From positions 941,023,195 to 941,087,194 of the forward strand of contig OY728120.1 of the NCBI GenBank assembly GCA_963277665.1: a DNA stretch of 64,000 nucleotides. The letters run 5' to 3'. The notes under the pieces were generated by a model. It had not been told where the DNA came from, searched no databases, and saw only the letters and a list, made by a program, of their open reading frames with translations. Source of the DNA: Viscum album. Lineage: Eukaryota; Streptophyta; Magnoliopsida; Santalales; Viscaceae. This document shows, one piece after another, positions 45,637 through 58,112 of this stretch (position 1 is the first letter of the stretch; each line of letters opens with the position of its first letter). Made by a program: the position numbers and the translations under genes.

Positions 45637-46580
45637 GGAAAGTGAGGGGACAAAGCATTAATGGCCAAAGGACACCTCACATGTGCTTTTCTCAAACCCA
45701 TGGGCTCTCCCTTGGCATTTATCATGGAGTTAGGCCACATGGGGCCCCCAAAACAATAATTCATCACCCTTGGCCGGCCAACCCTCAAAAGATCTCATGA
45801 CATCATCATGACATCATTATGATGTCATTAAACATACCGAAACCCTAAAACGGTATTTTTACTATTCACTGAAAATTCAACTTTCTCAGAATAATCCCAA
45901 AATTTCACCTTAAACAAATATCAATGCTATGATTTCAAAAATGAACTCCATTTTATAAAAATAATTTTCTAAATATTTTTAATTTTATTTTTAAATAAAT
46001 ACACTATTCACCGAAAATTTATTTTTTTAGAAAAATCCCCAAAAATTACCATAACATAATATCGATGCTCTGAGTTCAAAAATAAAGTCATTTTTATAAA
46101 AATAATTTTCTAATTATTTTTAATTAAATTTTTAATTAAAAAACACTATTCACCCGAAAAAACTAATACTTGAATAATAATTAATGAAACCGTTATTTAA
46201 CTATTTTATTGAATCACATTACTTAATCAAGGTGCCTAGATTATTTTAAAACTTTCTTTAAGTGAGATTACTAATCCATTTGGTCATATTACTAATCCTA
46301 ATCATAAAATCACTATTCATAATTTACTATTCATCAAAAATCATGTTGATCTTATTAGACTCTAAATTTCGTACTGAACATAATTGTAGAAGACCATTTT
46401 TTGAAAATCATTACACATTTTTAATTATTTAAGGTTTACACAACCATTTTTAAAATATCCTTTTTCTAAAATTCATCAAAAATATGCATACAATATTTAT
46501 CCGGTCATTTGAAAATTCATAAACATCATCATAAGAAGAAATCCAAATTTTTATTTAAAAAAAAAGATTACACAAGGCAA

Positions 46581-46850
46581 TTACGGTCTCGTTACATAAC
46601 CCCTTATAATACCAGCATAGGACCTAAGAGTAAGGTGTGCTAGGGTGATAGAATTTTGGGGCGGCTCAGTCAACATTGCCCGAGTAGTAATTTCTATCAG
46701 TTTGAACTTCTCGCGAAGGCGATTCCGTTCTAGCTTCACATGATGAAGTTCGGCTTGGATTTGGTCCAGAGCAAAGCCCAATGGTGCTACCTCCTTCCCA
46801 ATCTCTGTTAGATGGGCTTCGATCGGACCAAGGCTACTAGGTGAGGCCAT
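46581..46850 (-). CDS. U3-encoded 89-aa coiled-coil-like ORF, element C left LTR
   Basis: ATG at 46850 to TAA at 46581, 89 residues, inside U3 upstream of the TATA box. The middle (about residues 9-52) has hydrophobic residues in heptad-like spacing: IEAHLTEIG, VAPLGFALDQIQAELHHVKLE, RLREKFKLIE. No transmembrane segment, zinc finger or enzyme motif. Base composition is clearly less AT-rich than the flanks. The other LTR (51656-51925) encodes the same protein. In the full-length RNA the 3' copy lies between the interior and the poly(A) site, so it could be expressed only from another promoter or spliced RNA. I recognise no family; it may be captured host sequence, a displaced gag N-terminal coil, or a chance ORF. 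Confidence 0.4.
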   Translation of the reverse strand: MASPSSLGPIEAHLTEIGKEVAPLGFALDQIQAELHHVKLERNRLREKFKLIEITTRAMLTEPPQNSITLAHLTLRSYAGIIRGYVTRP

Positions 46851-47082
46851 CAAATCTTCTTTCTATAATAATTAACCAAGATTACTTAAATTTAGAGACA
46901 ATAATCAAAACATTTTGTTCACGGTGGTCATATTGACCGATGGTCATATAACACTCAAAAACTAATGGTCTCATTTTATTTATAATCATGTTTATCAAAT
47001 AAAACATTTTTTTTGAGTATATAAAAAAAATAACACATGAAATTAGGAAACTAGATTTATTCAAAATTTCGGGTCGTTACAA

Positions 47083-47094
47083 TCTTCCCCCCTT
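47083..47094 (-). other. Polypurine tract of element C
   Basis: Sense AAGGGGGGAAGA directly before TGTAACGACCC of the 3' LTR. Confidence 0.78.
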
Positions 47095-48053
47095 ACGAAA
47101 TTGCGTCCTCGCAATTTTTTTAAATTGGGTTTTGAAATTTCATTGAAAGTCCCACATCGGAAAAAGAGTCAGTAACACCATTACTTTAAAAGAAAGAAAA
47201 GGAAGTACAAAGGCCACCCGAGTTAACCCACACTCGGGTTCCATGTAGGAAAACATGGACATGGAGGAAAAAAACAAAGGGTCAGTTCTGAGAGAGAGTG
47301 ATAGAGAACATGATTAGGAGAAAGTTAACCATGAGAAAATCCCAAACTTATGATGTGTGTAAACGGTCTTTGATTACCTAGTGGGAAACGTAAACCAACA
47401 ACATTTTTGTTTTACGTTTCTTTTCATAATTTTGAGGATTTCATTTACTACATAGAACAAAAACATAAGAAAATATACCTACCTTCAAGTAGAGTTTCAT
47501 CCTTTTAAAAAGTCCCTACCAACACTAATCTTTTCTCCAAATGATGAGAATTCAAAAACACTTGGTCTCATAAAAGCACAAGAATCATCTTTTATAGAAT
47601 CACATAATCTACAAAAGATTAACTATCTATTTCTTCTATCTTTAAACATTATCCCAAAAACAGAAAGGTTAAGGTAAAACAACTCTTCAAAAAGAAAGGA
47701 TCCCATAGGAATAGAACCTACTTTTAAATCTTCAAAGTTCCATGGTACTACCCAACGTTCATCATAGACCACTCCATAAATAACGGTCCTTAAAATTCCT
47801 CAAAATAAACCAAACTAAGATTGAAACCCAAATACAAGAAGGATTTGATAAAATAGTCTTCCAAAACAACTTCATTGTTCATCTCCAGACAACATCAACC
47901 ACTCCTAACATCTTATAACAAAAGTAGCTAACCTAAACATATTTTACCCAAGATAGGTTAATCATTCCCAAAAGTAACCTAAATTACTATAAGTCCACCT
48001 TAAATTCATCAATTCTTCAAAATATACGTCAACCTTACTCCTCAATGAAAATA
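47095..48053. other. Element C interior, non-coding
   Basis: Near the PPT are CTTACGAAATTGCGTCCTCG and AGTCCCACATCGG, then about 200 nt resembling element A's equivalent region (9990-10230). From 47400 to 48050 the sequence is AT-rich with no protein similarity seen. Confidence 0.55.
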
Positions 48054-48221
48054 CTATAGTAATCTATTTACCTCGATCATATAGGGTCCCCAAAATAGTG
48101 AACGCCTTCCAAAATAATAATCATCTTTTAATCCCCTAATCATCTCTGACATATTAATACGGAAATTGTCGCATTTCCTATCACATTGGTTGTTGGGACA
48201 CGTTATTCCATTTCCCACCAT
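48054..48221 (-). pseudogene. gag: Truncated gag start of element C (55 codons)
   Basis: The ATG at 48221 begins MVGNGITCPNNQCDRKCDN, closely matching the start of element B's gag. Similarity to B ends after about 25-30 codons; the frame then runs through unrelated sequence to a TAG at 48054-48056. The breakpoint marks the deletion that removed the rest of gag and all of pol. A 55-residue peptide could be translated, but it has no gag domain. Confidence 0.65.
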
Positions 48222-48732
48222 TAACTAAGAAGATAAGGTATAATTAGAGGCTTAAATACTTAACCAATAATCATGAAAAGGAACTTAAAGAATATAAGGA
48301 TAACTTGTAGAAGAAAAGTATACCCTAACTTTTGATCCCCTAGGTTCCCATCTAGGTTATCCATGATCATATATTCTTATGTGAATCTTTATTTTATTTT
48401 ATCTTTGTTCCTTTAATAATGGTTCATACCAAGCTTATGAATTTACCAAAGCATATCCCCCGGGAGTGTCGTAACCAAGAGTGCAGCAAGGCCCGTTGTC
48501 GTGTACCAGTTCCCGTTCGAGTCTAGCTCAAAGCGGTGTTTTCGGGTTTTACCCCTATGTACATCTGTGCCAGAGCCACCTCTACCTGCTCGTATCCAGA
48601 CAGGGATGTATTTGCTTGGAAACCCCTTACTCAATACTCACCAAAATACCAGGAAGATTTCCTATATTAAACTTTTCTATAGGGTTCCTCCTAGAGTTTT
48701 CATATCCTAATTTCCACAAATAACTAAACCAT
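48222..48732 (-). other. Element C leader, conserved with element B
   Basis: Matches B's leader along most of its length, best at 48450-48615. The hairpin region (48559-48612) keeps the ATACATC/GATGTA outer stem and the GAGC/GCTC inner stem. Retention after loss of coding sequence supports a cis-acting role. Confidence 0.6.
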
Positions 48733-48733
48733 C

Positions 48734-48744
48734 CTTTGATACCA
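48734..48744 (-). other. Primer-binding site of element C
   Basis: The plus strand reads CTTTGATACCA, the sense strand TGGTATCAAAG: an initiator tRNA-Met-type site, two bases from the LTR. Confidence 0.8.
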
Positions 48745-48746
48745 AC

Positions 48747-51700
48747 TATAGCATCCCGCCATTTTATAACATAAACTTTCATTACATTACACAAAACTGA
48801 GGATCGTAAGGTTTAGTGTCTTGGAAACAAGGATCATAATACAAAAAAAACATAAAAACATTCTTCTTAAACACTTGAAAGGCTTCTCCTTTAGTTCATC
48901 CTATGTTCATTATGCATCTCATAACCTGGGGACATACATCAAAAGAAAGGGTGAGCAGAAGGCCCAGTAAGGGAAACAAGAGGAACATTTTACATGTGAA
49001 CTTGAGATACTTCAATAAGGACATGAAAAGAACTTTAAGGCATGAGAAAGAAATCATGAGGCATTTCATAATAAAAATAACATTTTTCATAACTTGAAGA
49101 TGTGGCTACATCATTTAACATAGACAATCATGAACATATCACCAAGGTCCATCCCCAAGGTGTCATTTGAAAATTACCAAGGTTATTCACCAAGGTATCG
49201 TGAAAATTGTAATCTCTAGTGGTTACATCATTACCCAATGCATTGGAGCGCTATCAGGGCGCACCCTTAAATTTGCCTTTATTATCATGTGAGCCACATA
49301 TATCATCATCAAAGATTTCATAAATAACCCACATAGCATAAAAAAATGGGTTTCATTTCATAATCACAACGTTTTAAAAACAGCTTTAAATACGTGATCT
49401 TTACGTCACTTTAAACCCACGGAAAGGGAAAAAGGGTTTCATGTATGTAAATCCCAGAATTTAAAATAGAACATTTTGATATATATGTGAATACCCCTGT
49501 AGAAATAGGAGCTTTGAGTATTCAATTTATAACATAAAATAATTTTGAGAAAAGAGAGGCATTTTGAGACGAACATTTTGCAGCATATCGGCTGTGTTAC
49601 AAGGTTTTAGAAAACATTGAAAAGAGAGGGAACATGGGTCGAGCAATCATAATTGACCCATAAAATAGTAGAGGGACAGAATAAGAAGTATATATGGACA
49701 TGGTGGTGCAATTTCAAGGACACACCATTTGAAATGAAAAACATGGAAGGAAGACAAAAGTTTGATTTCTCTTATGAATGTTCGGCAGCCTAACGGCGTT
49801 ACTTAAACATCAAAATACTGAATTGAAGAGATCAAATGAGGTCTCTCATCATATGAACATAAGAGTCCAGTATGATAGGTATATAGATCATACCCCAACA
49901 TAACAAAAAGGAACTTGAAGGAATTTACATGAAAGTAGAACTTCAAAAACGAGAAGGGTGAAAAACCACTTAAAAATTCGGCAGCCTAACAGCGCCACTT
50001 AAAACTTCAAAATACGGAATTGAAGAGATCAAATGGGGTCTCTCATCATATGAAAATAAGAGTCCAGTATGATAGGTATAGAGATCATACCCCAACATAA
50101 CAAAAAGGAACTTGAAGGAATTGACATGAAAGTAGAACTTCAAAACGAGAAGGGTGAAGAACCACTTAAAAATTCGGCAGCCTAACGGCGCCACTTAAAA
50201 CATCAAAATACTGAATTGAAGTGATCAAATGGGGTCTCTCATCATACGATCATAAAATATCAGTATGATAATTTAGAGATCATACCCCAGCATAATAAAA
50301 AGGAACATGAAAGACTTGAATGAAAATATAACTTGAAAACGAGGAAGGTGAAAAAATCCCTTAAAAATTCGGCAGCCTAACGGCACCACTTAAACATTCT
50401 TAAAACGAATTGATGAGAGCAAGGGGGGTCTCTCATCATATGAACAAGAAATAGGCAGTAGGATGAATATAAAAGAACATCCTCCAACATAAGAACATGG
50501 AGTATAAAAGAAATGACATAAAAGAGATTACTTGAAAAGAAGGAGAGAGGTCGGATCCCTTACCTTAAAATGTGACTCTTGAAACTCAAAGGATTGGACC
50601 TTGAGGGCTTGGGGGCACCTTGGGAGGACTCCTTGGAAGGTAAGAAGACCAGAACTTCGTTGGGGGAGAGTTGGGAGTGAAAACTAAGGGAGGAAAGGGT
50701 GGGTATTTATAGGGAAAGTGAGGGGACAAAGCATTAATGGCCAAAGGACACCTCACATGTGCTTTTCTCAAACCCATGGGCTCTCCCTTGGCATTTATCA
50801 TGGAGTTAGGCCACATGGGGCCCCCAAAACAATAATTCATCACCCTTGGCCGGCCAACCCTCAAAAGATCTCATGACATCATCATGACATCATTATGATG
50901 TCATTAAACATACTGAAACCCTAAAACGGTATTTTTACTATTCACTGAAAATTCAACTTTCTCAGAATAATCCCAAAATTTCACCTTAACCAAATATCAA
51001 TGCTATGATTTCAAAAATGAACTCCATTTTATAAAAATAATTTTCTAAATATTTTTAATTTTATTTTTAAATAAATACACTATTCACCGAAAATTTATTT
51101 TTTTAGAAAAATCCCCAAAAATTACCATAACATAATATCGATGCTCTGAGTTCAAAAATAAAGTCATTTTTATAAAAATAATTTTCTAATTATTTTTAAT
51201 TAAATTTTTAATTAAAAAACACTATTCACCCGAAAAAACTAATACTTGAATAATAATTAATGAAACCGTTATTTAACTATTTTATTGAATCACATTACTT
51301 AATCAAGGTGCCTAGATTATTTTAAAACTTTCTTTAAGTGAGATTACTAATCCATTTGGTCATATTACTAATCCTAATCATAAAATCACTATTCATAATT
51401 TACTATTCATCAAAAATCAAGTTGATCTTATTAGACTCTAAATTTCGTACTGAACATAATTGTAGAAGACCATTTTTTGAAAATCATTACACATTTTTAA
51501 TTATTTAAGGTTTACACAACCATTTTTAAAATATCCTTTTTCTAAAATTCATCAAAAATATGCATACAATATTTATCCGGTCATTTGAAAATTCATAAAC
51601 ATCATCATAAGAAGAAATCCAAATTTTTATTTAAAAAAAAGATTACACAAGGCAATTACGGTCTCGTTACATAACCCCTTATAATACCAGCATAGGACCT

Positions 51701-52156
51701 AAGAGTAAGGTGTGCTAGGGTGATAGAATTTTGGGGCGGCTCAGTCAACATTGCCCGAGTAGTAATTTCTATCAGTTTGAACTTCTCGCGAAGGCGATTC
51801 CGTTCTAGCTTCACATGATGAAGTTCGGCTTGGATTTGGTCCAGAGCAAAGCCCAATGGTGCTACCTCCTTCCCAATCTCTGTTAGATGGGCTTCGATCG
51901 GACCAAGGCTACTAGGTGAGGCCATCAAATCTTCTTTCTATAATAATTAACCAAGATTACTTAAATTTAGAGACAATAATCAAAACATTTTGTTCACGGT
52001 GGTCATATTGACCGATGGTCATATAACACTCAAAAACTAATGGTCTCATTTTATTTATAATCATGTTTATCAAATAAAACATTTTTTTTGAGTATATAAA
52101 AAAAATAACACATGAAATTAGGAAACAAGATTTATTCAAAATTTCGGGTCGTTACA
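48747..52156 (-). repeat. Element C 5' LTR (right)
   Basis: Near-identical to 43670-47081. Contains the same palindrome (49235-49246), four 196-bp repeats (49783-50556), 13-mer (50555-50567), TATA box (50704-50712) and U3 ORF (51656-51925). TSD CTTTA follows at 52157. Confidence 0.93.
51656..51925 (-). CDS. U3-encoded 89-aa coiled-coil-like ORF, element C right LTR
   Basis: Second copy of the ORF at 46581-46850, with the same predicted protein. In this 5' LTR it lies upstream of the element promoter, so element transcription from the TATA box would not include it. Confidence 0.4.
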   Translation of the reverse strand: MASPSSLGPIEAHLTEIGKEVAPLGFALDQIQAELHHVKLERNRLREKFKLIEITTRAMLTEPPQNSITLAHLTLRSYAGIIRGYVTRP

Positions 52157-52161
52157 CTTTA

Positions 52162-55100
52162 ATTAGAATATTTTTATGGCCATGGTTTTTTCATTCTCAA
52201 TTAGTTTTAAATAAGTAATAAAATGAGATTAAATTATCATAAAGGATTAATATAAATTCTTTTATTAATAGGTGATTCTAGAATTTTTTATTTAAACATT
52301 TATTATCTTTTTAATTGTGTGGCTCTCTATGTGAAAAATCACAATTCATGATTAATATCACATAAAATTGGATTAGATAGAGGATACTAGGATTTTATAA
52401 GTAAAAGATAATCATTTATTAATGAAGATGTGTTTAATTGAGATGGAATAGCTGGTCTTATATATTTACTAATTAGTAATGTGGAATCTAGTAATCCAAT
52501 GTGTGTTTATTAATTGTTATCAAAATTTAATACGGTTTGGTTTTCATATATTTATCATCACCCTAAAACATCTTCAAAATTCAATTTTTTATTTATAGTT
52601 TACTATTCATTACCACATATTGAATTATTATTTTGTTTTATCATCATTTATATCTGTTGGAATTTTGATTTTAATGTGTTAATGTCCATGTTTCCAATAT
52701 TAAAAAAGTTATTTTTCAATGGTAATCTATGATGTACTATTATTCATTTAACCATGTCTACACATTGGTTCAATTTCAATTGAAAATTAGTTTCTCTTCC
52801 CCAACATTTCACATATACTAAAAATCATCAAATTCACTTGATATAATCCCTGAGTACCTCTTCCACAGTCTTCAGACATTGGATCACTGATATGTTCAAG
52901 TGGATAAGAGTAATTTGTAATAGTTTGTTTGGATTAGTCTTATAATTTCTTATTATATAACATATAATCATCTTTGTTGTACTTTTTGGAATTTGTTTTT
53001 TTACATCCATATATAAAATAATTACTTTTAGTAGATGTTTTTTTTATAATAATAGATTTCCCACTCCATATCTTATGCTTTTATAGTTTTACATAGGAAA
53101 ATATATTCATTTTCCATGAAATAAATTTTTAAATTGTTTATTCAACTGTTATACATTACTAGCATATAATGAAGTTAGTCTTTTGTAGTGAAAATTAAAT
53201 TGCATAACAGATATATTTTATGAAATAAATTTTTTTTCCTCATTACATCTTACTCATTGAAATTATTAAATCATATTTTAGATAAATAAAAATTAATCAT
53301 TATTCAATATAGGTTTCTTTATGTTTGGTTTTCTTTATGTTTCCCAATGAACAATTAATTACATGAAAAATGTTTCAAAATGAGCTATAATGGTAATGTT
53401 ATTAAAAAAGAATATCCACAAGGAAAATTAATCTATTTTTGATATCAAGGATATTTTTCTTGAAACCTATAAATATTAAGCACATGCCAAACACACCTAT
53501 TATGGGTTATTACCCCTTGGCACATATCACCCATATCTTGAATCGACTTGTCATAACCAGTTATGGATTCTATTGTATTAATAACCACAAAATAATTATG
53601 TTTACAATACAACATGATGTTATCATGAACATATATTTATTTCATGAGTTTTAATTATTTTTTTATCATTTTATTTATAATTAAATATAAAACATTCAAT
53701 AAAACAAAAATAATATTTTTATCAATTAAATTGAATATATAAAAAACCTAACACATCAATTCATAAAAAAAATTATATAATTTGTTATTTATATTGACTT
53801 TGATATCATCATAACCTTTAATGTTATATAAATCAATCTTTGATTGTTACTATATTTACCCAAACCTTCTCACTCAGAACAAGAGTACGAAAACACACAT
53901 TACACACTATCCATGAAACAAAACATTTATTACAATATCATCCAATAATAATGTATCATTTTTAATCAAAATATATAATTATGTTTAGAGTTTAAAATTT
54001 TGATGTTTAATATATCAATAATAGAAACCATTTTCTTTTGAAAAAATATAAATGTTCTAGCTATTCAATATAAATACATTCTTCAATGTCTCATAGAAAT
54101 TCCCTAAATAAGATGCACTTTTGAAATTGTTTACATATTACATTTCTTCAAAAAAATGCGGAAATTAAATCATAATAAATGTTGAGATCCAATGATAAAA
54201 TATGGTAAATATAAGGGATATCATTATATGATCAAATGTGACCATAATATTAGAATGTGCATATAGTCAATGTTGTTATCATACTCATAGGGAACAAATA
54301 TATATATAAAAGTGTGTAAGGAATCACCTAACATAATAACTGACTAATTTTTTTAATTTTCATAAAAATAAAAATGAAAAATTTGGGAAAAATATATTCA
54401 TTATAACAGTCCGTATTCTATAGAACATACCAAAAAATACGATATCATCACATATTATTAAAATGTATAAAGGATCATTCCAGATATTCTAAATATATCC
54501 ATGTATGCCTTTACTTTATTTTTTGATAATATCTTTGAAGGCTCACTCATAATGTTATGATTATTTCACTGTAGGCTCACCGATTAATTCTTGAAAATAT
54601 CAATGAATTATCATGATATATTATCTCATGAGCTACAAAACAGTAAAAAATGAATGGGAGAGTGATATATGACCCACCCTTAATTGTGCATACATATGAA
54701 TTCCACATAAACTAAATTCATTCATCATTTCACGATGAGCAATTAGAATTAATATGGGTTTTTTATACATTAAAAATTGATACCTATAGGATCAATTATA
54801 AATACATCAACAAATAAAACATGAAAAACACATATAAAATATGGTGAATTATAAGTAAATTAATTATAAATATTGCTAAATATAATTAAATCAAGATAAA
54901 ACATATTGTATTTAAAATATATATTCATATTGTATATTATCAATTCATTAAATTCCCTAATCAATTTATTTTTTCATCTGGCTAAAAACCCCTAAAAAGG
55001 GTACTTATATGTCAATGAAATTGGAATAATGAATAGGGTTCTAAACAATAAATTTCTGGGAATGAAAAATGTAGTGATGTGTCATTTTCATTTTTGAAAA

Positions 55101-57659
55101 TATCATTTCATAATCCATATGGAAAAATAATATGAATTTTTTAATTTGAATTATATTTTTCAATATGTATATATCGAATCAAAGAAAATTAACTTTGGAG
55201 AATAAAATTGTGTTTTTTTTATAAATCACAATGGAATTTTGAAATAATCTTGATATTAAAAATGTAATTTAAATGAAATATTTGTTAAATGGAAAATATA
55301 TTTTATTTTAGAATAAATAATTTTTTTTATAATGATTCATACAAAATGAAAAGTTTGTTTAATGATATGGTCATATGTAATTATAAAAAATATAAGTTAA
55401 ATTTTTTATGAAAGTGAAAACCAAATAAAATGTACTAATTTCATAAACAAGTCTATATGATTTTTAAAAATTTAAATTGCCAAAATATATTATTTAATCA
55501 TGTAAATGTAAACATGATAAAATCACCCAATGAATACATATATATAATATTTAGGTTATCAACCACGAAGATAATATTATTCTCTCCTAACACACAAGAA
55601 ATACTTCACAAAAAATATGATTTTGGTGGAAATGGTATTTTTAGGGAAATTCTAAACCCCAAATAATATCCAATGAAATTGATGGGATTTATAGAAATAT
55701 TCAAAATATCATCAGTATATTTTCATTCTGAATTATTCTTTTATGAAACTAATATTTTAAACCCAACCCATAATGATTTGAGTAACATTTCAAAAAAATT
55801 CCCTTAAAATTTGATTTTTATTGAAATAAGGTAAATTTAAATAAAGAACAAGTGGCATTCAATATAGAAATGTGTACTATTTGAAATTTTTATGATTTTA
55901 TTTTTGGGATTGGAGGTATTATGATCCATTTTTGATGTATTTGTATAATACATGGTGTATAATTATTTTTGGGCACTTTTACGTTGAATTTTTTGGCTTA
56001 TAGTTTATGCCTTTCCCTAGAACCCAACCATATGATGATTTACAATGAAATGCATTTTAATGATGTAAAATAACTTTTTAGATAATCAATTCATTTTACA
56101 ACATTAGATGAACATGTAAAACATTAAATCATCGATCATGGATTAATTTAATTCATTGAAACAATTTTTTCAATGTATATACATTTTGAGGTATTTAGAA
56201 AAGAAAAAAGGTGTAGATACTATCAAACCATTTTCTTATTATGTTTTATCACAGTACACGCCTGAAACATTTAGTATTAATTTTGTATACATACATTCTC
56301 AGACACATGATTGTTCTAGGAGTTTGGGTATGTTTACAATCTTTCATGATTCTATATTCTATGTTTTATATAAATAACGATTTGGTGACTTATCCCCAAC
56401 AAGCAAACATTCCACTTCATCATTTACATTGGTTTTAGCTATAGTATTGTAAAAATATTTATATTTATCAACTCTTTGGTTAAAGAATGGTTAATACATT
56501 ATAGTACCATCATGTGATCATCTCCTGGAGGTTGACACTCATGTTATTTATTTCATGGTGTGAAGGTTATTTGAGGATTTTGTTATTTCATCTTAACCAC
56601 AAACCTATTTTCGTAATGAATTGGGTCAATGATATCAGAATCAGTTAAGGGGTCCTATTTATTTTTGATAGGTTCGATCATGTGTTTGGGAATGGATTTG
56701 CAGGTGTCTGTGACCTAGGTTTGTGGAATCTATTTTTATCCATATCCTATTTTAAATGAACCGTGATTTCTCAAATTTTATAAATTGTTCTAAAAATGAG
56801 ATATCCTTCCTCTTTTTCATAAATGGATTTTAAGGTAACAATGTGTTTTCCCTTATAATTTTAATATTGAAGTGGGTGTTTTCAAGAAATTGTGTAATAA
56901 ATTATTATGGAATGTTTGAAAAAGAAAAGTGTTGTTTGAAATTGACTATGAAAAGATCATTTGAAATTATCTGAGAAATATAGTACATGGGAACCCTTGG
57001 GTACTATGCTGTTAGGTGTTTTTAATTCCATCATCCATGTTTTTCCTGGGGGTTCACTCTTGAGGTTTTCCTCTAAACCCTATTGAAGTGCATAAGAGTT
57101 CCAGTTATAGTCAATATGCATTGAAGTTTATAAGAGTTTCATTTGTTGTTAATGAGAGGTACATATGTGAATGAATGGTATTGGGAAAGAAGTTTGTGAA
57201 TCCTGGGAGAATTTTTGTTTATTCAAAGAATCTAAGCCTACACTTGATCAATTATCTAAGAGGACAAATCTAATGATTATTTAACAGGTGTTACATTCCA
57301 TGATGTGTATCAAGGTGATACAATGATTCAAAACATGATGAAGTACATGCAATACTGAATTGCATAAGGAAAGAAGATAATTCTATCAATAGTAACTATG
57401 TGGATGAAGTGATGTAGGCCTTGCATTATGTTTTAATGAATGAGGAATGAAGACATTATCCATGCATCATCCATTCTTCGATTAAAAGAAGACATTGAAG
57501 ATGTTTATTATTTATGATCAAAAAAGAATTGAATGGATGTTGTTTGAAGATATAGAAGATTAGAGAATTAGATTTGAATGAATAAGTATGGTTTGCAATT
57601 TTAAGGATAAATTAATACTTGGTTACATAGTTTTTATTCTAAGTACTTAGACTGGTCTG
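52162..57659. other. AT-rich decayed DNA, no gene recognised
   Basis: Very AT-rich, low CpG, only short ORFs of biased composition. No retroelement motif could be aligned on either strand. It may hold old, fully decayed repeats. Confidence 0.4.
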
Positions 57660-58112
57660 TTTACAAAAAATTAGCCAACCATGGAGGGCCAGAGAAGGTC
57701 CTCACCTCATGAACTTGTGGAAACCGATGGTCAACCACTCTTGAGGGATTCCCTCAAGGTAAACCATGCATGAGGCCGGGCATACAGGTCATGTGTAAGC
57801 TCTCATAGCATGCATGATGATCAATCAGAGCGCACACTGGGATGCATAGTGGGCGCTAGATGCATGCCTGGAGGAGTAATGTGGGCTCCAAAGGTTGTGC
57901 TCGTAGGGAGAACATAGTAAGAGGTGGTACTGTGGAGGGGAGGGAAGAATTCTGGTGAAAGGATGTTGAATCTTGTTATTTAATAACGGCACTTCCATGA
58001 CTTCATTTTTATGTGGGACATCATTATAAAAATGAAGAACTTATCCAAGCCATCCAACTAATCCCACGCCCAATCACAACCGCACGTTCCATCCCACAAC
58101 CTACATTCTAAT
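57660..58112. other. Less AT-rich patch beside the copia LTR
   Basis: A sharp rise in GC starts near 57670 and runs to the copia LTR. It has no convincing ORF. It contains several TGCATG or ATGCAT sites between 57765 and 57875. CTAAT at 58108-58112 is the expected left copy of the copia TSD, but its partner is outside the window. Confidence 0.4.

Larger units (their letters stand above)
43670..47081 (-). repeat. Element C 3' LTR (left)
   Basis: In sense order: TGTAACGACCC, a U3 ORF (46581-46850), two copies of a TTCACYGAAAATT block (about 45860-46000 and 46005-46145), a TATA box (45628-45636), the 13-mer (45479-45491), four about-196-bp repeats (44707-45480), the CCAATGCATTGG palindrome (44159-44170), the hairpin block (43872-43898) and the CCAAGACACTAAAC block (about 43735-43750). 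A Pro-rich 92-codon ORF (45510-45788) spans the promoter and is not called. Confidence 0.92.
43670..52156 (-). mobile_element. Element C: young large retrotransposon derivative (LARD-like), TSD CTTTA
   Basis: The left (3') LTR is 43670-47081 (3412 bp), the interior 47082-48746 (1665 bp) and the right (5') LTR 48747-52156 (3410 bp). LTRs differ by roughly twenty single changes by eye, so insertion is recent. The PBS complement CTTTGATACCA lies before 48747 and a clean PPT at 47083-47094. The interior has a leader like B's and only the first codons of gag; no pol. It is a non-autonomous relative of the B lineage that keeps cis signals. The LTR sense ends are TG and TA. Confidence 0.92.

Noticed and set aside
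45510..45788. 92-codon Pro-rich minus-strand ORF in C's LTR, repeated at 50586-50864
   Set aside because: It spans the TATA box and putative transcription start, and its presence twice only reflects LTR duplication.
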